In this document: piece after piece, positions 1 to 8,790 of the stretch
How the letters are laid out: every line of letters begins with the position of its first letter
Numbering within the stretch: position 1 is the first letter of the stretch
DNA from: Microbacterium mangrovi
Lineage (GTDB): Bacteria > Actinomycetota > Actinomycetes > Actinomycetales > Microbacteriaceae
NCBI RefSeq assembly: GCF_000802305.1
Contig: NZ_JTDK01000006.1
Coordinates: 434,001-498,000 of the forward strand
Direction: 5' to 3'
Length of the DNA stretch: 64,000 nt
The notes under the pieces: model-generated
The model's input: the letters and a program-made list of their open reading frames with translations, nothing else
Databases searched by the model: none
Told to the model about the DNA's origin: nothing
Program-made: the position numbers and the translations under genes

Positions 1-1
1 C

Positions 2-598
2 CGCGATGCACTCGGCGCCATCCAAGCCACCGTGCACCTGACCATCCCCGCCTCCACCCTGGCCGGCACCACCACCGGCGGGGCACAGATCCCCGGCGCC
101 GGTCTCGTCGACGACGACACCGCCCGACACCTCGCCGGCGGATCGGACGACTGGTACCGGATCTTCACCGACCCGACCACCGGCACCCCGGTCACCGTCG
201 ACAAACGCCGACCCTGCACCGCCATGCGACGCCTCCTGCAAGCCAGGGATGAGACCTGCCGGTTCCCCGGCTGCCGCCGCCCCGCCAAAAAGTGCGACAT
301 CGACCACACCACCGCACACGCTGAGGGCGGACCCACTGCCCTGTGCAACCTCGCCTGCCTGTGCGAACGCCACCACACCGTCAAGCACCACACCGACTGG
401 ACCGTGCAGCAACTCCCCGGCGGCATCCTGCAGTTCACATCCCCGACTCGCCGCGGGTACCGCACCCGACCCCCCGCCGCCGTCCGATTCACCCCCGACC
501 GACCACCCGGACAACCCAGCCGACCACCCGGACGGCCATCGGGCCACGCAACACGGATCGATCCCCACCGCGCAGTCGAGAGCCCCGCGCCCTTCTGA
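2..598 (+). CDS. DUF222/HNH endonuclease-domain protein, 3' part only
   Basis: The reading frame is open from the left edge of the window, so the gene begins upstream and only about 198 C-terminal residues are present. It holds an HNH nuclease fold: a Cys pair in CRFPGC, the central DIDHT histidine motif, then NLACLCERHHTVKHH with the closing metal-binding Cys/His residues. The tail is Pro/Arg-rich and low complexity. In actinobacteria this domain usually follows an N-terminal DUF222 region and such genes occur in many copies per genome; DUF222 itself lies outside the window and is inferred. The nuclease role of this multicopy family is not established, although the HNH residues appear intact. 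Confidence 0.85.
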   Translation, partial: RDALGAIQATVHLTIPASTLAGTTTGGAQIPGAGLVDDDTARHLAGGSDDWYRIFTDPTTGTPVTVDKRRPCTAMRRLLQARDETCRFPGCRRPAKKCDIDHTTAHAEGGPTALCNLACLCERHHTVKHHTDWTVQQLPGGILQFTSPTRRGYRTRPPAAVRFTPDRPPGQPSRPPGRPSGHATRIDPHRAVESPAPF

Positions 599-674
599 CC
601 GGCCGGCCAGACGACCGTCACCGCGGCACGACGGATCCGAGGAGGCGGGTGCCTCTCACTGTCGGACGCCCTTC

Positions 675-680
675 GTACGA
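675..680 (+). promoter_or_regulatory. -10 hexamer TACGAT of a leaderless promoter for the MFS gene
   Basis: TACGAT ends 7 bases before the ATG at 688, so transcription should start at or next to the start codon. A purine-rich stretch directly abuts the ATG and is too close to act as a Shine-Dalgarno site. Confidence 0.55.
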
Positions 681-687
681 TGGAGGG

Positions 688-1962
688 ATGCCGAACCTCC
701 TGGATGTCGTCGCGCCGCCGCGCCTCGGACGCGACTTCCGGTGGTTGCTCGGCGCCTTCTGGACCAGCAACCTGGGCGACGGGATCGCTCTGTCGGCAGC
801 TCCTCTGCTGCTGGCCTCGATGACGCACTCCCCCGTGTTCGTCGCTGCCGGGGCGATGCTGCAGTATCTCCCCTGGCTGCTGTTCGGCCTGCACGCCGGC
901 GCCGTCGCCGACCGCCACGACCGGAGGCGCCTCGTGATGGTCGCCAACGGTCTGCGCGGCGTCGTCATCGGCGTGCTCTGCATCTTCCTCGCAACAGGTC
1001 ACGCGACCATCTGGCTGGTGCTGGCCTCCGCGTTCCTCTACGGGACCGCCGAGGTGTTCGCGGACTCGGCCGGCAACACGCTGCTGCCGATGATGATCCG
1101 CCCCGTCGACCTCGGCATCGGAAACGCCCGGATGCAGGCCGGCTACGTGGTCGCCAACCAGATGGCGGGTCCCCCGCTCGGAGCCTTCCTCTTCGCGCTC
1201 GGCTCGTTCTGGCCGTTCTTCGTGCAGGTCGTGTGCGTGCTGTTCGCCGTCGTGCTCGTCTCACGCATCGCACGGACACCCGTTCCCGCGCACGAGGACG
1301 CGGCACCCGCCTCCGGCGCCTCCGCCCACCCGATCCGCGAAGGTCTCCACTGGTTGCGTCACAACCCGCCCGTGCGGACGCTGGTCGTCATCATCCTGGT
1401 GTTCAACGTCACGTGGTCCGCCCCGTGGAGCGTCCTCGTGCTGTACGCCACCGATCGACTGCACATGGGAGAAGTCGGCTACGGCACCCTGACCACGGCA
1501 TCCGCTCTCGGCGGCCTCCTCGCCGTGTCCACCTTCGGCTGGCTCGAGAAGCACGTCTCGTTCGCGACACTCATGCGCGTGTGCCTCACGCTCGAGGTGC
1601 TCATGCACCTGACCTTCGCCGTGACGACGTCCGGCATCGTCGCGCTCATGGTCATGTTCGTCTTCGGCACGTACGCCTTCGTGTGGGGCACCATCTCGAC
1701 CACGGTCCGCCAGCGACTCGTGCCGATGCAGCTGCAGGGCCGCATGGCATCGGTCAACATGGTCGGCGTCTTCGGCGGCATGGTCGTCGGCCAGGCCCTC
1801 GGCGGTGCCATCGCCCAGGTCTGGGGACTGACCGCACCCTGGTGGTTCGCGTTCGCCGGATCGGCGATCACGCTCGCGCTGGTCTGGAAGTCGATCTCGA
1901 ACATCACGGCCGCGAAACCGGTCGTCGACGGGCCGGAGCTTCAGCCTTCGAACGAGCCGTAG
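688..1962 (+). CDS. MFS transporter (enterobactin/macrolide-exporter type)
   Basis: A 424-residue membrane protein of the Major Facilitator Superfamily, probably a drug or siderophore exporter of the EntS/MFS_3 type. Hydrophobic helices alternate with short charged loops, and the cytoplasmic loop between helices 2 and 3 carries the MFS signature around GAVADRHDRRRL. The ATG at 688 was chosen because a -10 hexamer precedes it by 7 bases and translation begins just before helix 1; an in-frame GTG at 649 with GGAGG upstream is an alternative. The 3' end overlaps the convergent tatD gene by about 22 bp. The substrate cannot be told from sequence. Confidence 0.88.
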   Translation: MPNLLDVVAPPRLGRDFRWLLGAFWTSNLGDGIALSAAPLLLASMTHSPVFVAAGAMLQYLPWLLFGLHAGAVADRHDRRRLVMVANGLRGVVIGVLCIFLATGHATIWLVLASAFLYGTAEVFADSAGNTLLPMMIRPVDLGIGNARMQAGYVVANQMAGPPLGAFLFALGSFWPFFVQVVCVLFAVVLVSRIARTPVPAHEDAAPASGASAHPIREGLHWLRHNPPVRTLVVIILVFNVTWSAPWSVLVLYATDRLHMGEVGYGTLTTASALGGLLAVSTFGWLEKHVSFATLMRVCLTLEVLMHLTFAVTTSGIVALMVMFVFGTYAFVWGTISTTVRQRLVPMQLQGRMASVNMVGVFGGMVVGQALGGAIAQVWGLTAPWWFAFAGSAITLALVWKSISNITAAKPVVDGPELQPSNEP

Positions 1963-2825
1963 ACCTCGACGGTGTTTGAGGCGACCTGCTCGCACAGCTC
2001 CGCGAGGTCCATCCCGAGCTCGCCCGCCATGAACCGCAGCGTCACCGGCACGAGGTACGGCGCGTTGGGGCGCCCCCGGTGCGGAACGGGCGTCAGGAAG
2101 GGCGCATCCGTCTCGACGAGGATGCGGTCGCGCGGCGTCACCGCGAGCGCGTCGCGCAGGTTCTGCGCGTTCTTGAACGTGATGTTCCCGGCGAACGACA
2201 GCCAGTAGCCGCGATCGGCGGCGATCCGGGCCATCGCGTCGTCGCCGGAGAAGCAGTGGAACACGGTCCGCTCGGGCGCCCCGACCCGCTGCAGCGTCTC
2301 CAGCACGGCGTCGTGCGCATCGCGGTCGTGGATCTGCATCGCGATCCCGTGCTTCTTCGCGAGCGCGATGTGCGCCTCGAAGCTCTCGTGCTGGGCCGCC
2401 AGTCCTTCGGGCCCGGTCCGGAAGAAGTCGAGCCCGGTCTCGCCGATCGCACGCACGCGCGGCTGCGCGGCGAGCTCGTCGATCACCCCGATCGCCTCCG
2501 CGAGGCGTCCGGCCTCGGCGTAGGCCGGAGCCTCGTTGGGGTGGATCGCCACCGCGGCGAGCACGCGCGGGTGGGATGCCGCCGCGTGAGCCGACCATCG
2601 GGAGGAGTCGATGTCACCGCCGGCCTGCACGACACCGGCGATCCCGGCCTCGGCCGCACGGTCGAGCTGCGCCTCGAGGGTGAGCGGCTCGTCGCCGTCC
2701 TGGATCTCGAGGTGGCAGTGGTTGTCGTACACCGCCACCGGGAGCGGCTCGGGCGACGCCGGATAGGTGAGGTCGCGCGAGCCCTTCTCCCGGTGCCGGA
2801 CGTAGTTCGACGGATCGTCGGGCAT
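1941..2825 (-). CDS. tatD: TatD family metal-dependent deoxyribonuclease
   Basis: A 294-residue TIM-barrel hydrolase of the TatD DNase family. The metal ligands are visible in order: DNHCHLE near residue 34, the glutamate in IGETGLDF near 128, HDRD near 165, HCFSGD near 190, and the terminal aspartate in LVETDAPFL near 240. The family performs 3'-5' exonuclease-type DNA processing in the cytoplasm. It starts 6 bp after the metG stop on the same strand, so metG and tatD form an operon, an order conserved in many actinobacteria. Its end overlaps the convergent MFS gene. Confidence 0.93.
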   Translation of the reverse strand: MPDDPSNYVRHREKGSRDLTYPASPEPLPVAVYDNHCHLEIQDGDEPLTLEAQLDRAAEAGIAGVVQAGGDIDSSRWSAHAAASHPRVLAAVAIHPNEAPAYAEAGRLAEAIGVIDELAAQPRVRAIGETGLDFFRTGPEGLAAQHESFEAHIALAKKHGIAMQIHDRDAHDAVLETLQRVGAPERTVFHCFSGDDAMARIAADRGYWLSFAGNITFKNAQNLRDALAVTPRDRILVETDAPFLTPVPHRGRPNAPYLVPVTLRFMAGELGMDLAELCEQVASNTVEVYGSFEG

Positions 2826-2831
2826 GCCGGA

Positions 2832-4406
2832 TCAGTTCTGCTCGACGCGCGGGAACAGCGGCGCGAGCCCGTTCACGCTGGTGCCCGGGCGCAGCACGCC
2901 CCACGTCCCGGCTTCGCGCAGCGGCTGGTCGCACAGCCGGCCGATCGTCTCGGCCGCGCCGAGCGCGATCCACAGCTTCTCGGTCGAGATCGGCATGACC
3001 GGCGACAGCAGCGCCGCCAGGGCCCGCAGCCCCTCGGAGGCCGTGTACAGCACGGTGCCGAGCCGGGCACGCTGCGCGTCGTCCTTCGCCAGCGCCCACG
3101 GCTCGTTCTCGGTGATGTAGCCGTTCAGGGCGTCCACGATCGTCCAGATCGCCGCGATCGCCTCGTCGATCCGGAATCGCTCGACGGCGGCATCCGCCGA
3201 CCGCGCGGCATCCGCGACGATCCGCTGGATCTCGAGATCTCCCGCGGTGTAGGCGTCCGCCGGCGGAACCATTCCCTCGAAATAGCGCTCGATCATCGCA
3301 ATCGTGCGCGATGCCAGGTTGCCGAAGCCGTTCGCGAGTTCCGCCTGGTAGCGCGCGGAGAGGTCCTCCCACGAGAATGAGCCGTCGTGTCCGAACGGGA
3401 TCGCCGACAGGAAGTAGAAGCGGTACGCGTCCGACCCGAAGACGTCGGTGATCTCGGTGGGCGCGATGCCGGTCAGCTTCGACTTGGACATCTTCTCGCC
3501 GCCCACGAGCAGCCAGCCGTGCGCGAAGACGCCGCGCGGAACCTCGAGGCCGGCAGCCATCAGCATGGCCGGCCAGATGACCGCGTGGAAGCGGAGGATG
3601 TCCTTGCCGACCACGTGGTAGCCCGGCCAGCGGCGGCCGAACTCCTCCTCGTCGGCGCCGTAGCCGATCGCGGTGGCGTAGTTGAGCAGCGCGTCGACCC
3701 AGACGTAGATCACGTGGCTGTCGTCCCACGGCACCTTGATGCCCCAGTCGAACGTCGATCGCGAGATCGACAGGTCTTTCAGGCCGTTCTTGACGAACGA
3801 GACGACCTCGTTGCGTGCCGAATCCGGGCGCACGAAGTCGGGCGTGTTCTTGTACAGGTCCAGCAGGGCGTCCTGGAACTCGCTGAGCTTGAAGAAGTAG
3901 TTCTTCTCCTGCAGCAGCTCCAGCGGCTTCGAATGGATCGCGCAGACCTTCAGCCCCTCGAACTCGCCGGTGCCGTCGACGATCTCGGACTCGGTCTTGA
4001 ACTCCTCGCACCCCACGCAGTAGAGCGCCTCGAACTCGCCGGCGTAGATGTACCCGCGGTCGTAGATCGCCTGGACGAACGCCTGCACCCGCTCTTCGTG
4101 GCGCGGCTGCGTGGTGCGGATGAAGTCGTCGTTGGCGACGTTCAGCGTCTGCAGCAGCGGGAACCACGCTTCGGCGACGAGCTTGTCGACCCACTCCTGC
4201 GGGGTGGCGCCGTTGGCCGCCGCGGCACGCAGCATCTTCTGACCGTGCTCGTCGGTGCCGGTGAGCATCCAGGTGTCGTCACCCGCCTGGCGGTGCCAGC
4301 GCGCGAGCGTGTCGACGGCCACGGTGGTGTAGCCGTGGCCGATGTGCGGCACGTCACTGGGGTAGTAGATCGGTGTCGTGATGTAGAACGAGTCGCCGGA
4401 TGTCAC
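2832..4406 (-). CDS. metG: Methionyl-tRNA synthetase
   Basis: A 524-residue class I aminoacyl-tRNA synthetase that charges tRNA-Met. The signature HIGH occurs near residue 21 (DVPHIGHGYT) and the catalytic KMSKS loop near residue 306 (GGEKMSKSKL). The insert contains only one CxxC knuckle (CVGC). There is no C-terminal dimerisation/tRNA-binding extension, in keeping with the short bacterial form. The start is GTG at 4406, 6 bases after TAGACT (4413-4418), so the gene is probably leaderless. It is the first gene of the metG-tatD operon. Confidence 0.96.
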   Translation of the reverse strand: MTSGDSFYITTPIYYPSDVPHIGHGYTTVAVDTLARWHRQAGDDTWMLTGTDEHGQKMLRAAAANGATPQEWVDKLVAEAWFPLLQTLNVANDDFIRTTQPRHEERVQAFVQAIYDRGYIYAGEFEALYCVGCEEFKTESEIVDGTGEFEGLKVCAIHSKPLELLQEKNYFFKLSEFQDALLDLYKNTPDFVRPDSARNEVVSFVKNGLKDLSISRSTFDWGIKVPWDDSHVIYVWVDALLNYATAIGYGADEEEFGRRWPGYHVVGKDILRFHAVIWPAMLMAAGLEVPRGVFAHGWLLVGGEKMSKSKLTGIAPTEITDVFGSDAYRFYFLSAIPFGHDGSFSWEDLSARYQAELANGFGNLASRTIAMIERYFEGMVPPADAYTAGDLEIQRIVADAARSADAAVERFRIDEAIAAIWTIVDALNGYITENEPWALAKDDAQRARLGTVLYTASEGLRALAALLSPVMPISTEKLWIALGAAETIGRLCDQPLREAGTWGVLRPGTSVNGLAPLFPRVEQN

Positions 4407-4412
4407 CCGACG

Positions 4413-4418
4413 AGTCTA
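4413..4418 (-). promoter_or_regulatory. -10 hexamer TAGACT for leaderless metG
   Basis: Read on the minus strand, TAGACT is followed by 6 bases and then the GTG start of metG. The spacing places the transcription start at the start codon. Confidence 0.5.
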
Positions 4419-4460
4419 ATTCGTGCGGATGCCGCGCAATTCCGGATGACGAAGCGCGCG

Positions 4461-5279
4461 TCAGCCGCGCACGGCGAGGGATGCCTGGTACAGCTCACGC
4501 GACGAATGACCGGTGTGCGCGGACACCTCGCCGGCGGCGTCCTTCAGCCGCGTCCCGCCGCGGACGAGCTCCAGCACCTGGGTGACGGCGTCCGAGAAGT
4601 CGATCACCCGCGCGGGGGCTCCGCCGACGACGACCACGATCTCACCGCGCACGCCGTCCGCCGCCCACTGCGCGAGCTCGCCGAGCCCGCCCCGGCGCAC
4701 CTCCTCGTGCAGCTTCGTGAGTTCCCGGCACACGGCGGCGGGCCGGTCGGCGCCGAAGGCCTCGGCCATGTCGGCGAGGGTCGCGGCGACGCGCGAGGGC
4801 GACTCGAAGAAGACCATCGTGCGCGGCTCGGCGGCAAGGCCCCGCAGCGCGCTGCGGCGCTCCCCCGGCTTGCGGGCGACGAATCCTTCGAAGGTGAAGC
4901 GGTCGGTCGGGAGCCCGGCCACCGCGAGTGCGGTGACGACGGCACTCGGACCGGGGATCGCGGTGACCGTGACGCCCGCCTCGGCGGCCGTCGCGACGAC
5001 GCCGTAACCGGGGTCGCTGACGGTCGGCATCCCCGCGTCGCTGAGCACCAGCACGTCATCGGTGCTCGCCATCGCGACGATCTCCGCGGCACGATCCTTC
5101 TCGTTGTGGTCGTGCAGGGCGAGCAGGCGCGGGCGGTTCCGGATGCCGAGCGCGGCCAGGAGCCGCTGGGTGGTGCGGGTGTCCTCCGCGGCGACGACGG
5201 TCGCGTTCTCGAGCGCCTCGCGCAAGCGCACGGATGCGTCGCCGAGGTTGCCGATGGGCGTCGCCGCGAGGATGATCAC
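4461..5279 (-). CDS. rsmI: 16S rRNA (cytidine1402-2'-O)-methyltransferase RsmI
   Basis: A 272-residue tetrapyrrole-methylase-fold enzyme that 2'-O-methylates C1402 in the 30S decoding centre using S-adenosylmethionine. The N-terminus (LAATPIGNLGDAS) and the following AAEDTRTT block are diagnostic, with the SAM-binding LVLSDAGMPTVSDPG region near residue 80 and IPGPSA near 110. The start is GTG at 5279, preceded at 6 bases by TATGCT. It is divergent from the mannosyltransferase gene across only 23 bp, an arrangement also found in mycobacteria. Confidence 0.94.
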   Translation of the reverse strand: MIILAATPIGNLGDASVRLREALENATVVAAEDTRTTQRLLAALGIRNRPRLLALHDHNEKDRAAEIVAMASTDDVLVLSDAGMPTVSDPGYGVVATAAEAGVTVTAIPGPSAVVTALAVAGLPTDRFTFEGFVARKPGERRSALRGLAAEPRTMVFFESPSRVAATLADMAEAFGADRPAAVCRELTKLHEEVRRGGLGELAQWAADGVRGEIVVVVGGAPARVIDFSDAVTQVLELVRGGTRLKDAAGEVSAHTGHSSRELYQASLAVRG

Positions 5280-5285
5280 GAGCCC

Positions 5286-5295
5286 AGCATAGGCT
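5286..5295. promoter_or_regulatory. Overlapping divergent -10 hexamers between rsmI and the mannosyltransferase gene
   Basis: On the minus strand TATGCT (5291-5286) lies 6 bases before the rsmI GTG. On the plus strand TAGGCT (5290-5295) lies 7 bases before the mannosyltransferase ATG. The two hexamers share positions 5290-5291, so two RNA polymerases could not bind at once. The whole intergenic region is 23 bp. Confidence 0.55.
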
Positions 5296-5302
5296 GGAGG
5301 GC

Positions 5303-6877
5303 ATGGCGACGGCCGACCTGCTCATCCCCGATACGAAGCCCTCGCTGTACGACCGCTGGGCCGTCCGCGTCCGCGCGAACGCGCGACAGCGGCGACTGTG
5401 GCGCTGGCTCGCCCCGACCCTGGTCACGCTGCTCGCGGCCCTCCTGCGGTTCGTGAACCTCGGGCATCCGCACGCGATCGTCTTCGACGAGACGTACTAC
5501 GTGAAGGATGCCTGGAGCCAGTGGAACCTCGGGTATCCCGGCACCTGGCCACCGAACGTCGACGAGGCGTTCGCGCGCGGCCACACCGACCTCTACACGG
5601 CGGTCGGCAGCTTCGTGGTGCACCCGCCGCTGGGCAAGTGGATCATGGGCGTCGGCATGTGGCTGTTCGGCCCGGACTCGTCGTTCGGCTGGCGGTTCAG
5701 CGTGGCCGTCGCCGGCACCGCGACCGTGCTGCTGCTGTATTTCGTCGCGAAGCGCCTGACCGGATCGATCGTGTTCGCGACGATCCCGGCGTTCCTCCTC
5801 GCGATCGACGGCGTCGGCATCGTGATGAGCCGCGTCGGCCTGCTCGACGGCATTCTGACCTTCTTCATCCTGCTCACGTTCTGGTTCGTGCTCCTGGACC
5901 GCGAACGTCAGCTCGGGCGTCTGGCCGGCCTGATCGCGGCACGCGCCGACGACGACGGCGCCGTGCGCTGGGGGCCGGTCATGTGGAGCCGGTGGTGGCT
6001 CATGGCGGCCGCCGTCTCGGCGGGTGCGGCGACCGCGGTGAAGTGGTCCGGCCTCTACCTGATCGCCGCCGTCGGGATCTACGTGATCGTGACCGACATG
6101 CTGGCGCGGCGCCGCCTGGGCGTGGACTTCTGGGCGCTCGACGGGCTCCGGCAGGGTCTCGCCTCCTTCCTGGTGTCGGTGCCGGTGGCGTTCGTGGTCT
6201 ACCTCGCGTCATGGACGGGGTGGCTCGTCACCGACAAGGGCTGGGACCGGCACGCGGCCGACGCGCATCCGGCGACCGGCCTGTTCTCCTGGGTGCCGCT
6301 GCCGCTGCAGAGCCTGTGGCTGTACCACCAGGAGATGTACCGGTTCAACGTCTCGCTGACGACGCCGCACAGCTATCAGAGTCCGGCCTGGCAGTGGCCC
6401 CTTCTGATCCGTCCGACGTCGATGTACTGGTCGCAGCAGAAGGGCTGCGGCGACGCGAACGGCTGCGTGCAGGCGATCTCCAGCATCCCCAATCCGCTCA
6501 TCTGGTGGGGCGGCGTGGCAGCGGCGATCTTCCTCCTGATCGCCTTCGTGCTGCGCCGCAACTGGAAGTACGCGTTCGTGCTGACCGGTATCGCGGCGAC
6601 CTACCTGCCGTGGCTGCAGTATCCGCAGCGCACGATCTTCCAGTTCTACACGATCGCGATGCTGCCGTTCCTGCTGCTCGCGCTCGCCTTCGCCCTGCGG
6701 GAGATCGCGGGCAGACCCGATGCCGACAACCGGCGCAGACTCGCCGGTCAACGCGTCGTCGTCGTGTACCTCGTGATCGTGACGCTCGTGTCGGCGTTCT
6801 GGTATCCGGTGTGGACGGGCATGGAGGTGCCGTACGAGTACTGGCGCCTGCACAACTGGATGTCGACCTGGGTCTGA
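5303..6877 (+). CDS. pmt: Dolichyl-phosphate-mannose--protein O-mannosyltransferase
   Basis: A 524-residue GT39-family polyprenol-phosphate-mannose:protein mannosyltransferase that glycosylates exported proteins at the membrane. After about 30 residues a first transmembrane helix is followed by the acidic luminal motif FDETYYVKDAW, whose Asp-Glu pair is the catalytic signature. Roughly ten hydrophobic helices and the large loop with HPPLGKW follow. In Mycobacterium tuberculosis the homologue is likewise divergent from rsmI. The ATG at 5303 is supported by the TAGGCT hexamer 7 bases upstream. A separate Sec link is expected from the family but not visible here. Confidence 0.93.
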   Translation: MATADLLIPDTKPSLYDRWAVRVRANARQRRLWRWLAPTLVTLLAALLRFVNLGHPHAIVFDETYYVKDAWSQWNLGYPGTWPPNVDEAFARGHTDLYTAVGSFVVHPPLGKWIMGVGMWLFGPDSSFGWRFSVAVAGTATVLLLYFVAKRLTGSIVFATIPAFLLAIDGVGIVMSRVGLLDGILTFFILLTFWFVLLDRERQLGRLAGLIAARADDDGAVRWGPVMWSRWWLMAAAVSAGAATAVKWSGLYLIAAVGIYVIVTDMLARRRLGVDFWALDGLRQGLASFLVSVPVAFVVYLASWTGWLVTDKGWDRHAADAHPATGLFSWVPLPLQSLWLYHQEMYRFNVSLTTPHSYQSPAWQWPLLIRPTSMYWSQQKGCGDANGCVQAISSIPNPLIWWGGVAAAIFLLIAFVLRRNWKYAFVLTGIAATYLPWLQYPQRTIFQFYTIAMLPFLLLALAFALREIAGRPDADNRRRLAGQRVVVVYLVIVTLVSAFWYPVWTGMEVPYEYWRLHNWMSTWV

Positions 6878-6895
6878 CTCGGCGCAGCCGATCGA

Positions 6896-7375
6896 TCAGG
6901 GCAGCCGGCTGACGACGTGCTCCACGAGGGGCATCGTCCGCCCGGCGAAGTGCGTGCGCATGGCGATGGAGGATGCCGTCCGCGCGACGCCCGGGACGAG
7001 GGCGATCCGATCCAGGACGTCCTGCATGAGCTCGGCGTCGGGGGCGACGACACGCAGCTGCATGTCGCTCGCCCCCGTCACCGTGTACATGTCGATGATC
7101 TCCGGGATCGCCTCCGCCAGCGACCGGGCGACGTCGTCGTGCCCGATCTTCTGATCGATCTCGACGAGGCAGAACGCGGTCAGGGCGAATCCGAACCCAC
7201 GCGGCTCGACGCGCGGGACGATGCCCTCGACGACCCCGCCCTCGTGCAGGCGGGCGAGCCTGCTCGTGACCGTTCCGCGGGCCACGCCCAGCCGCCGCGC
7301 GCACTCGAGCACGGGCAGCTGGGGCTCGTCGGTGAGCAGCCGGATGAGTGCGGCGTCGAGCCGGTCGAGTTCCAT
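6896..7375 (-). CDS. Lrp/AsnC family transcriptional regulator
   Basis: A 159-residue regulator with an N-terminal winged helix-turn-helix (LDAALIRLL, then LGVARGTVTSRLARL near residues 30-45) and a C-terminal RAM effector-binding domain. Its ATG overlaps the permease stop codon by one base (TGATG), so it is the last gene of a three-gene minus-strand operon (aminotransferase, permease, regulator). That context suggests it senses the amino acid transported by the permease, probably autoregulating the operon. The effector is not visible in the sequence. Confidence 0.92.
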   Translation of the reverse strand: MELDRLDAALIRLLTDEPQLPVLECARRLGVARGTVTSRLARLHEGGVVEGIVPRVEPRGFGFALTAFCLVEIDQKIGHDDVARSLAEAIPEIIDMYTVTGASDMQLRVVAPDAELMQDVLDRIALVPGVARTASSIAMRTHFAGRTMPLVEHVVSRLP

Positions 7376-8790
7376 CAGCGCCGCTCCGCAGGCTCCTCGA
7401 GCTGCTCCCGGACGACGCCGGGCCGCGACGAGCCGCGGGTCAGGCGCGCGATGACCACGAGCGCGACCGTGAGGGCCATGGTCAGCAGCAGCTGGATCCG
7501 GGCGGCCTCGTCGAGCATCGCGAGCAGGATGATCCCGCCCAGCAGCACGAGCGTGACGATCGACAGCCAGGGGAAGCCCCACATCCGCATCGGCAGTGCG
7601 ACGCCGGCGGCATCCGCACGACGGCGCAGGATGATCTCCGACACCGCGGTCGCGGTCCAGATGACCAGGAGCGTCGAGCCGACCACGTTCAGCAGCGCCG
7701 GAAGCACCGCGTCGGGGAACAGCCAGTTGAGCACGACCGTGACGAAGCCGAACGCGACCGAGGCGAGCACCGCCACGCGCGGAACCCCGGAGACGCTGAC
7801 CCGCGTCGCCACGAGCGGCGCGAGGCCCCGCTCGCCGAGCGAGAACGCCATGCGGGATGCCGCGTAGATGTTCGCGTTCATCGCCGACAGCAGAGCGATG
7901 ACGACGATCAGCGACATCACCAGGTCGACGCCGGGCAGCCCGAGGGTCGCGAGCACGGCCGAGAACGGACCCGCCTTCACGGCGGGGTCGTTCCAAGGGA
8001 GGACGGTCACGATCACGAAGATCGATCCGACGTAGAAGACGAGGATCCGCACCATCACCTGCCGCACGATGCGGCGGATGTTGTGCGACGGGTCGTCGGA
8101 CTCGGCGGCCGCGATCGCGACGACCTCGGTGCCTCCGAAGGCGAACACGACGATCAGCAGCGCCCCCGCCATGCCGGCGATCCCGGTGGGGAAGAACCCG
8201 CCGTGGGCGTACAGGTTGGAGAATCCGGTCGCCGGGTGGCCGGGGATGAGGCCGAAGATCGCGCACACGCCCACCACGAGGAAGGCGATGATGGCGATGA
8301 CCTTGATCGCCGCGAACCAGTACTCGAAGCGCCCGTAGTTGCGCACGCCGAACAGGTTCACCACGGTCAGCGCGGCGACGAAGACGAGCACCCATGCCCA
8401 TTCCGGCACGCCCGGCACCCATCCGGCCGTGATGCCCGCGGCGCCGGTCGCCTCGGCGGCGATCACGACGACGAGCTGGATCCAGTAGAGCCAGCCGACC
8501 GCGCTGCCGGCGCTTCGGCCCATCGCCTTCTGGGCGTAAGAGCTGAACGCGCCCGAGCTCGGGTTGGCGGCGACCATCTCGGCCAGCATCGTCATGACGA
8601 GCACGACGATCGTCCCGGCGATGAGGTACGAGATCAGCACAGCGGGCCCGGCGATGCTGATCGCCTGACCGGAGCCGACGAAGAGCCCGGCGCCGATGGC
8701 GCCGCCGAGCCCCATCATGGAGATCTGGCGGCGGGTCAGACCGGGGTGCAGTCCCCGGGTGGTCGTGGTGGTGACGGGTACCTCGGTCAT
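7375..8790 (-). CDS. APC superfamily amino acid permease (AAT family)
   Basis: A 471-residue amino acid:proton symporter with about 12 transmembrane helices. The start of helix 1 has the AAT-family GGAIGAGLFVGSG signature, followed by the PSSGAFSSYA stretch. GABA, aromatic and arginine/lysine permeases share these features, so the substrate is uncertain. Its ATG overlaps the upstream aminotransferase stop (ATGA) and its stop overlaps the lrp start (TGATG), indicating translational coupling through the operon. Coupling to an aromatic-type aminotransferase makes an aromatic or branched amino acid plausible. Confidence 0.9.
   Translation of the reverse strand: MTEVPVTTTTTRGLHPGLTRRQISMMGLGGAIGAGLFVGSGQAISIAGPAVLISYLIAGTIVVLVMTMLAEMVAANPSSGAFSSYAQKAMGRSAGSAVGWLYWIQLVVVIAAEATGAAGITAGWVPGVPEWAWVLVFVAALTVVNLFGVRNYGRFEYWFAAIKVIAIIAFLVVGVCAIFGLIPGHPATGFSNLYAHGGFFPTGIAGMAGALLIVVFAFGGTEVVAIAAAESDDPSHNIRRIVRQVMVRILVFYVGSIFVIVTVLPWNDPAVKAGPFSAVLATLGLPGVDLVMSLIVVIALLSAMNANIYAASRMAFSLGERGLAPLVATRVSVSGVPRVAVLASVAFGFVTVVLNWLFPDAVLPALLNVVGSTLLVIWTATAVSEIILRRRADAAGVALPMRMWGFPWLSIVTLVLLGGIILLAMLDEAARIQLLLTMALTVALVVIARLTRGSSRPGVVREQLEEPAERR

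Noticed and set aside
343..687. Longer N-terminus for the first MFS protein
   Set aside because: The extra 115 residues are Pro/Arg-rich antisense-like sequence overlapping the HNH gene; the start at 688 fits promoter and family.
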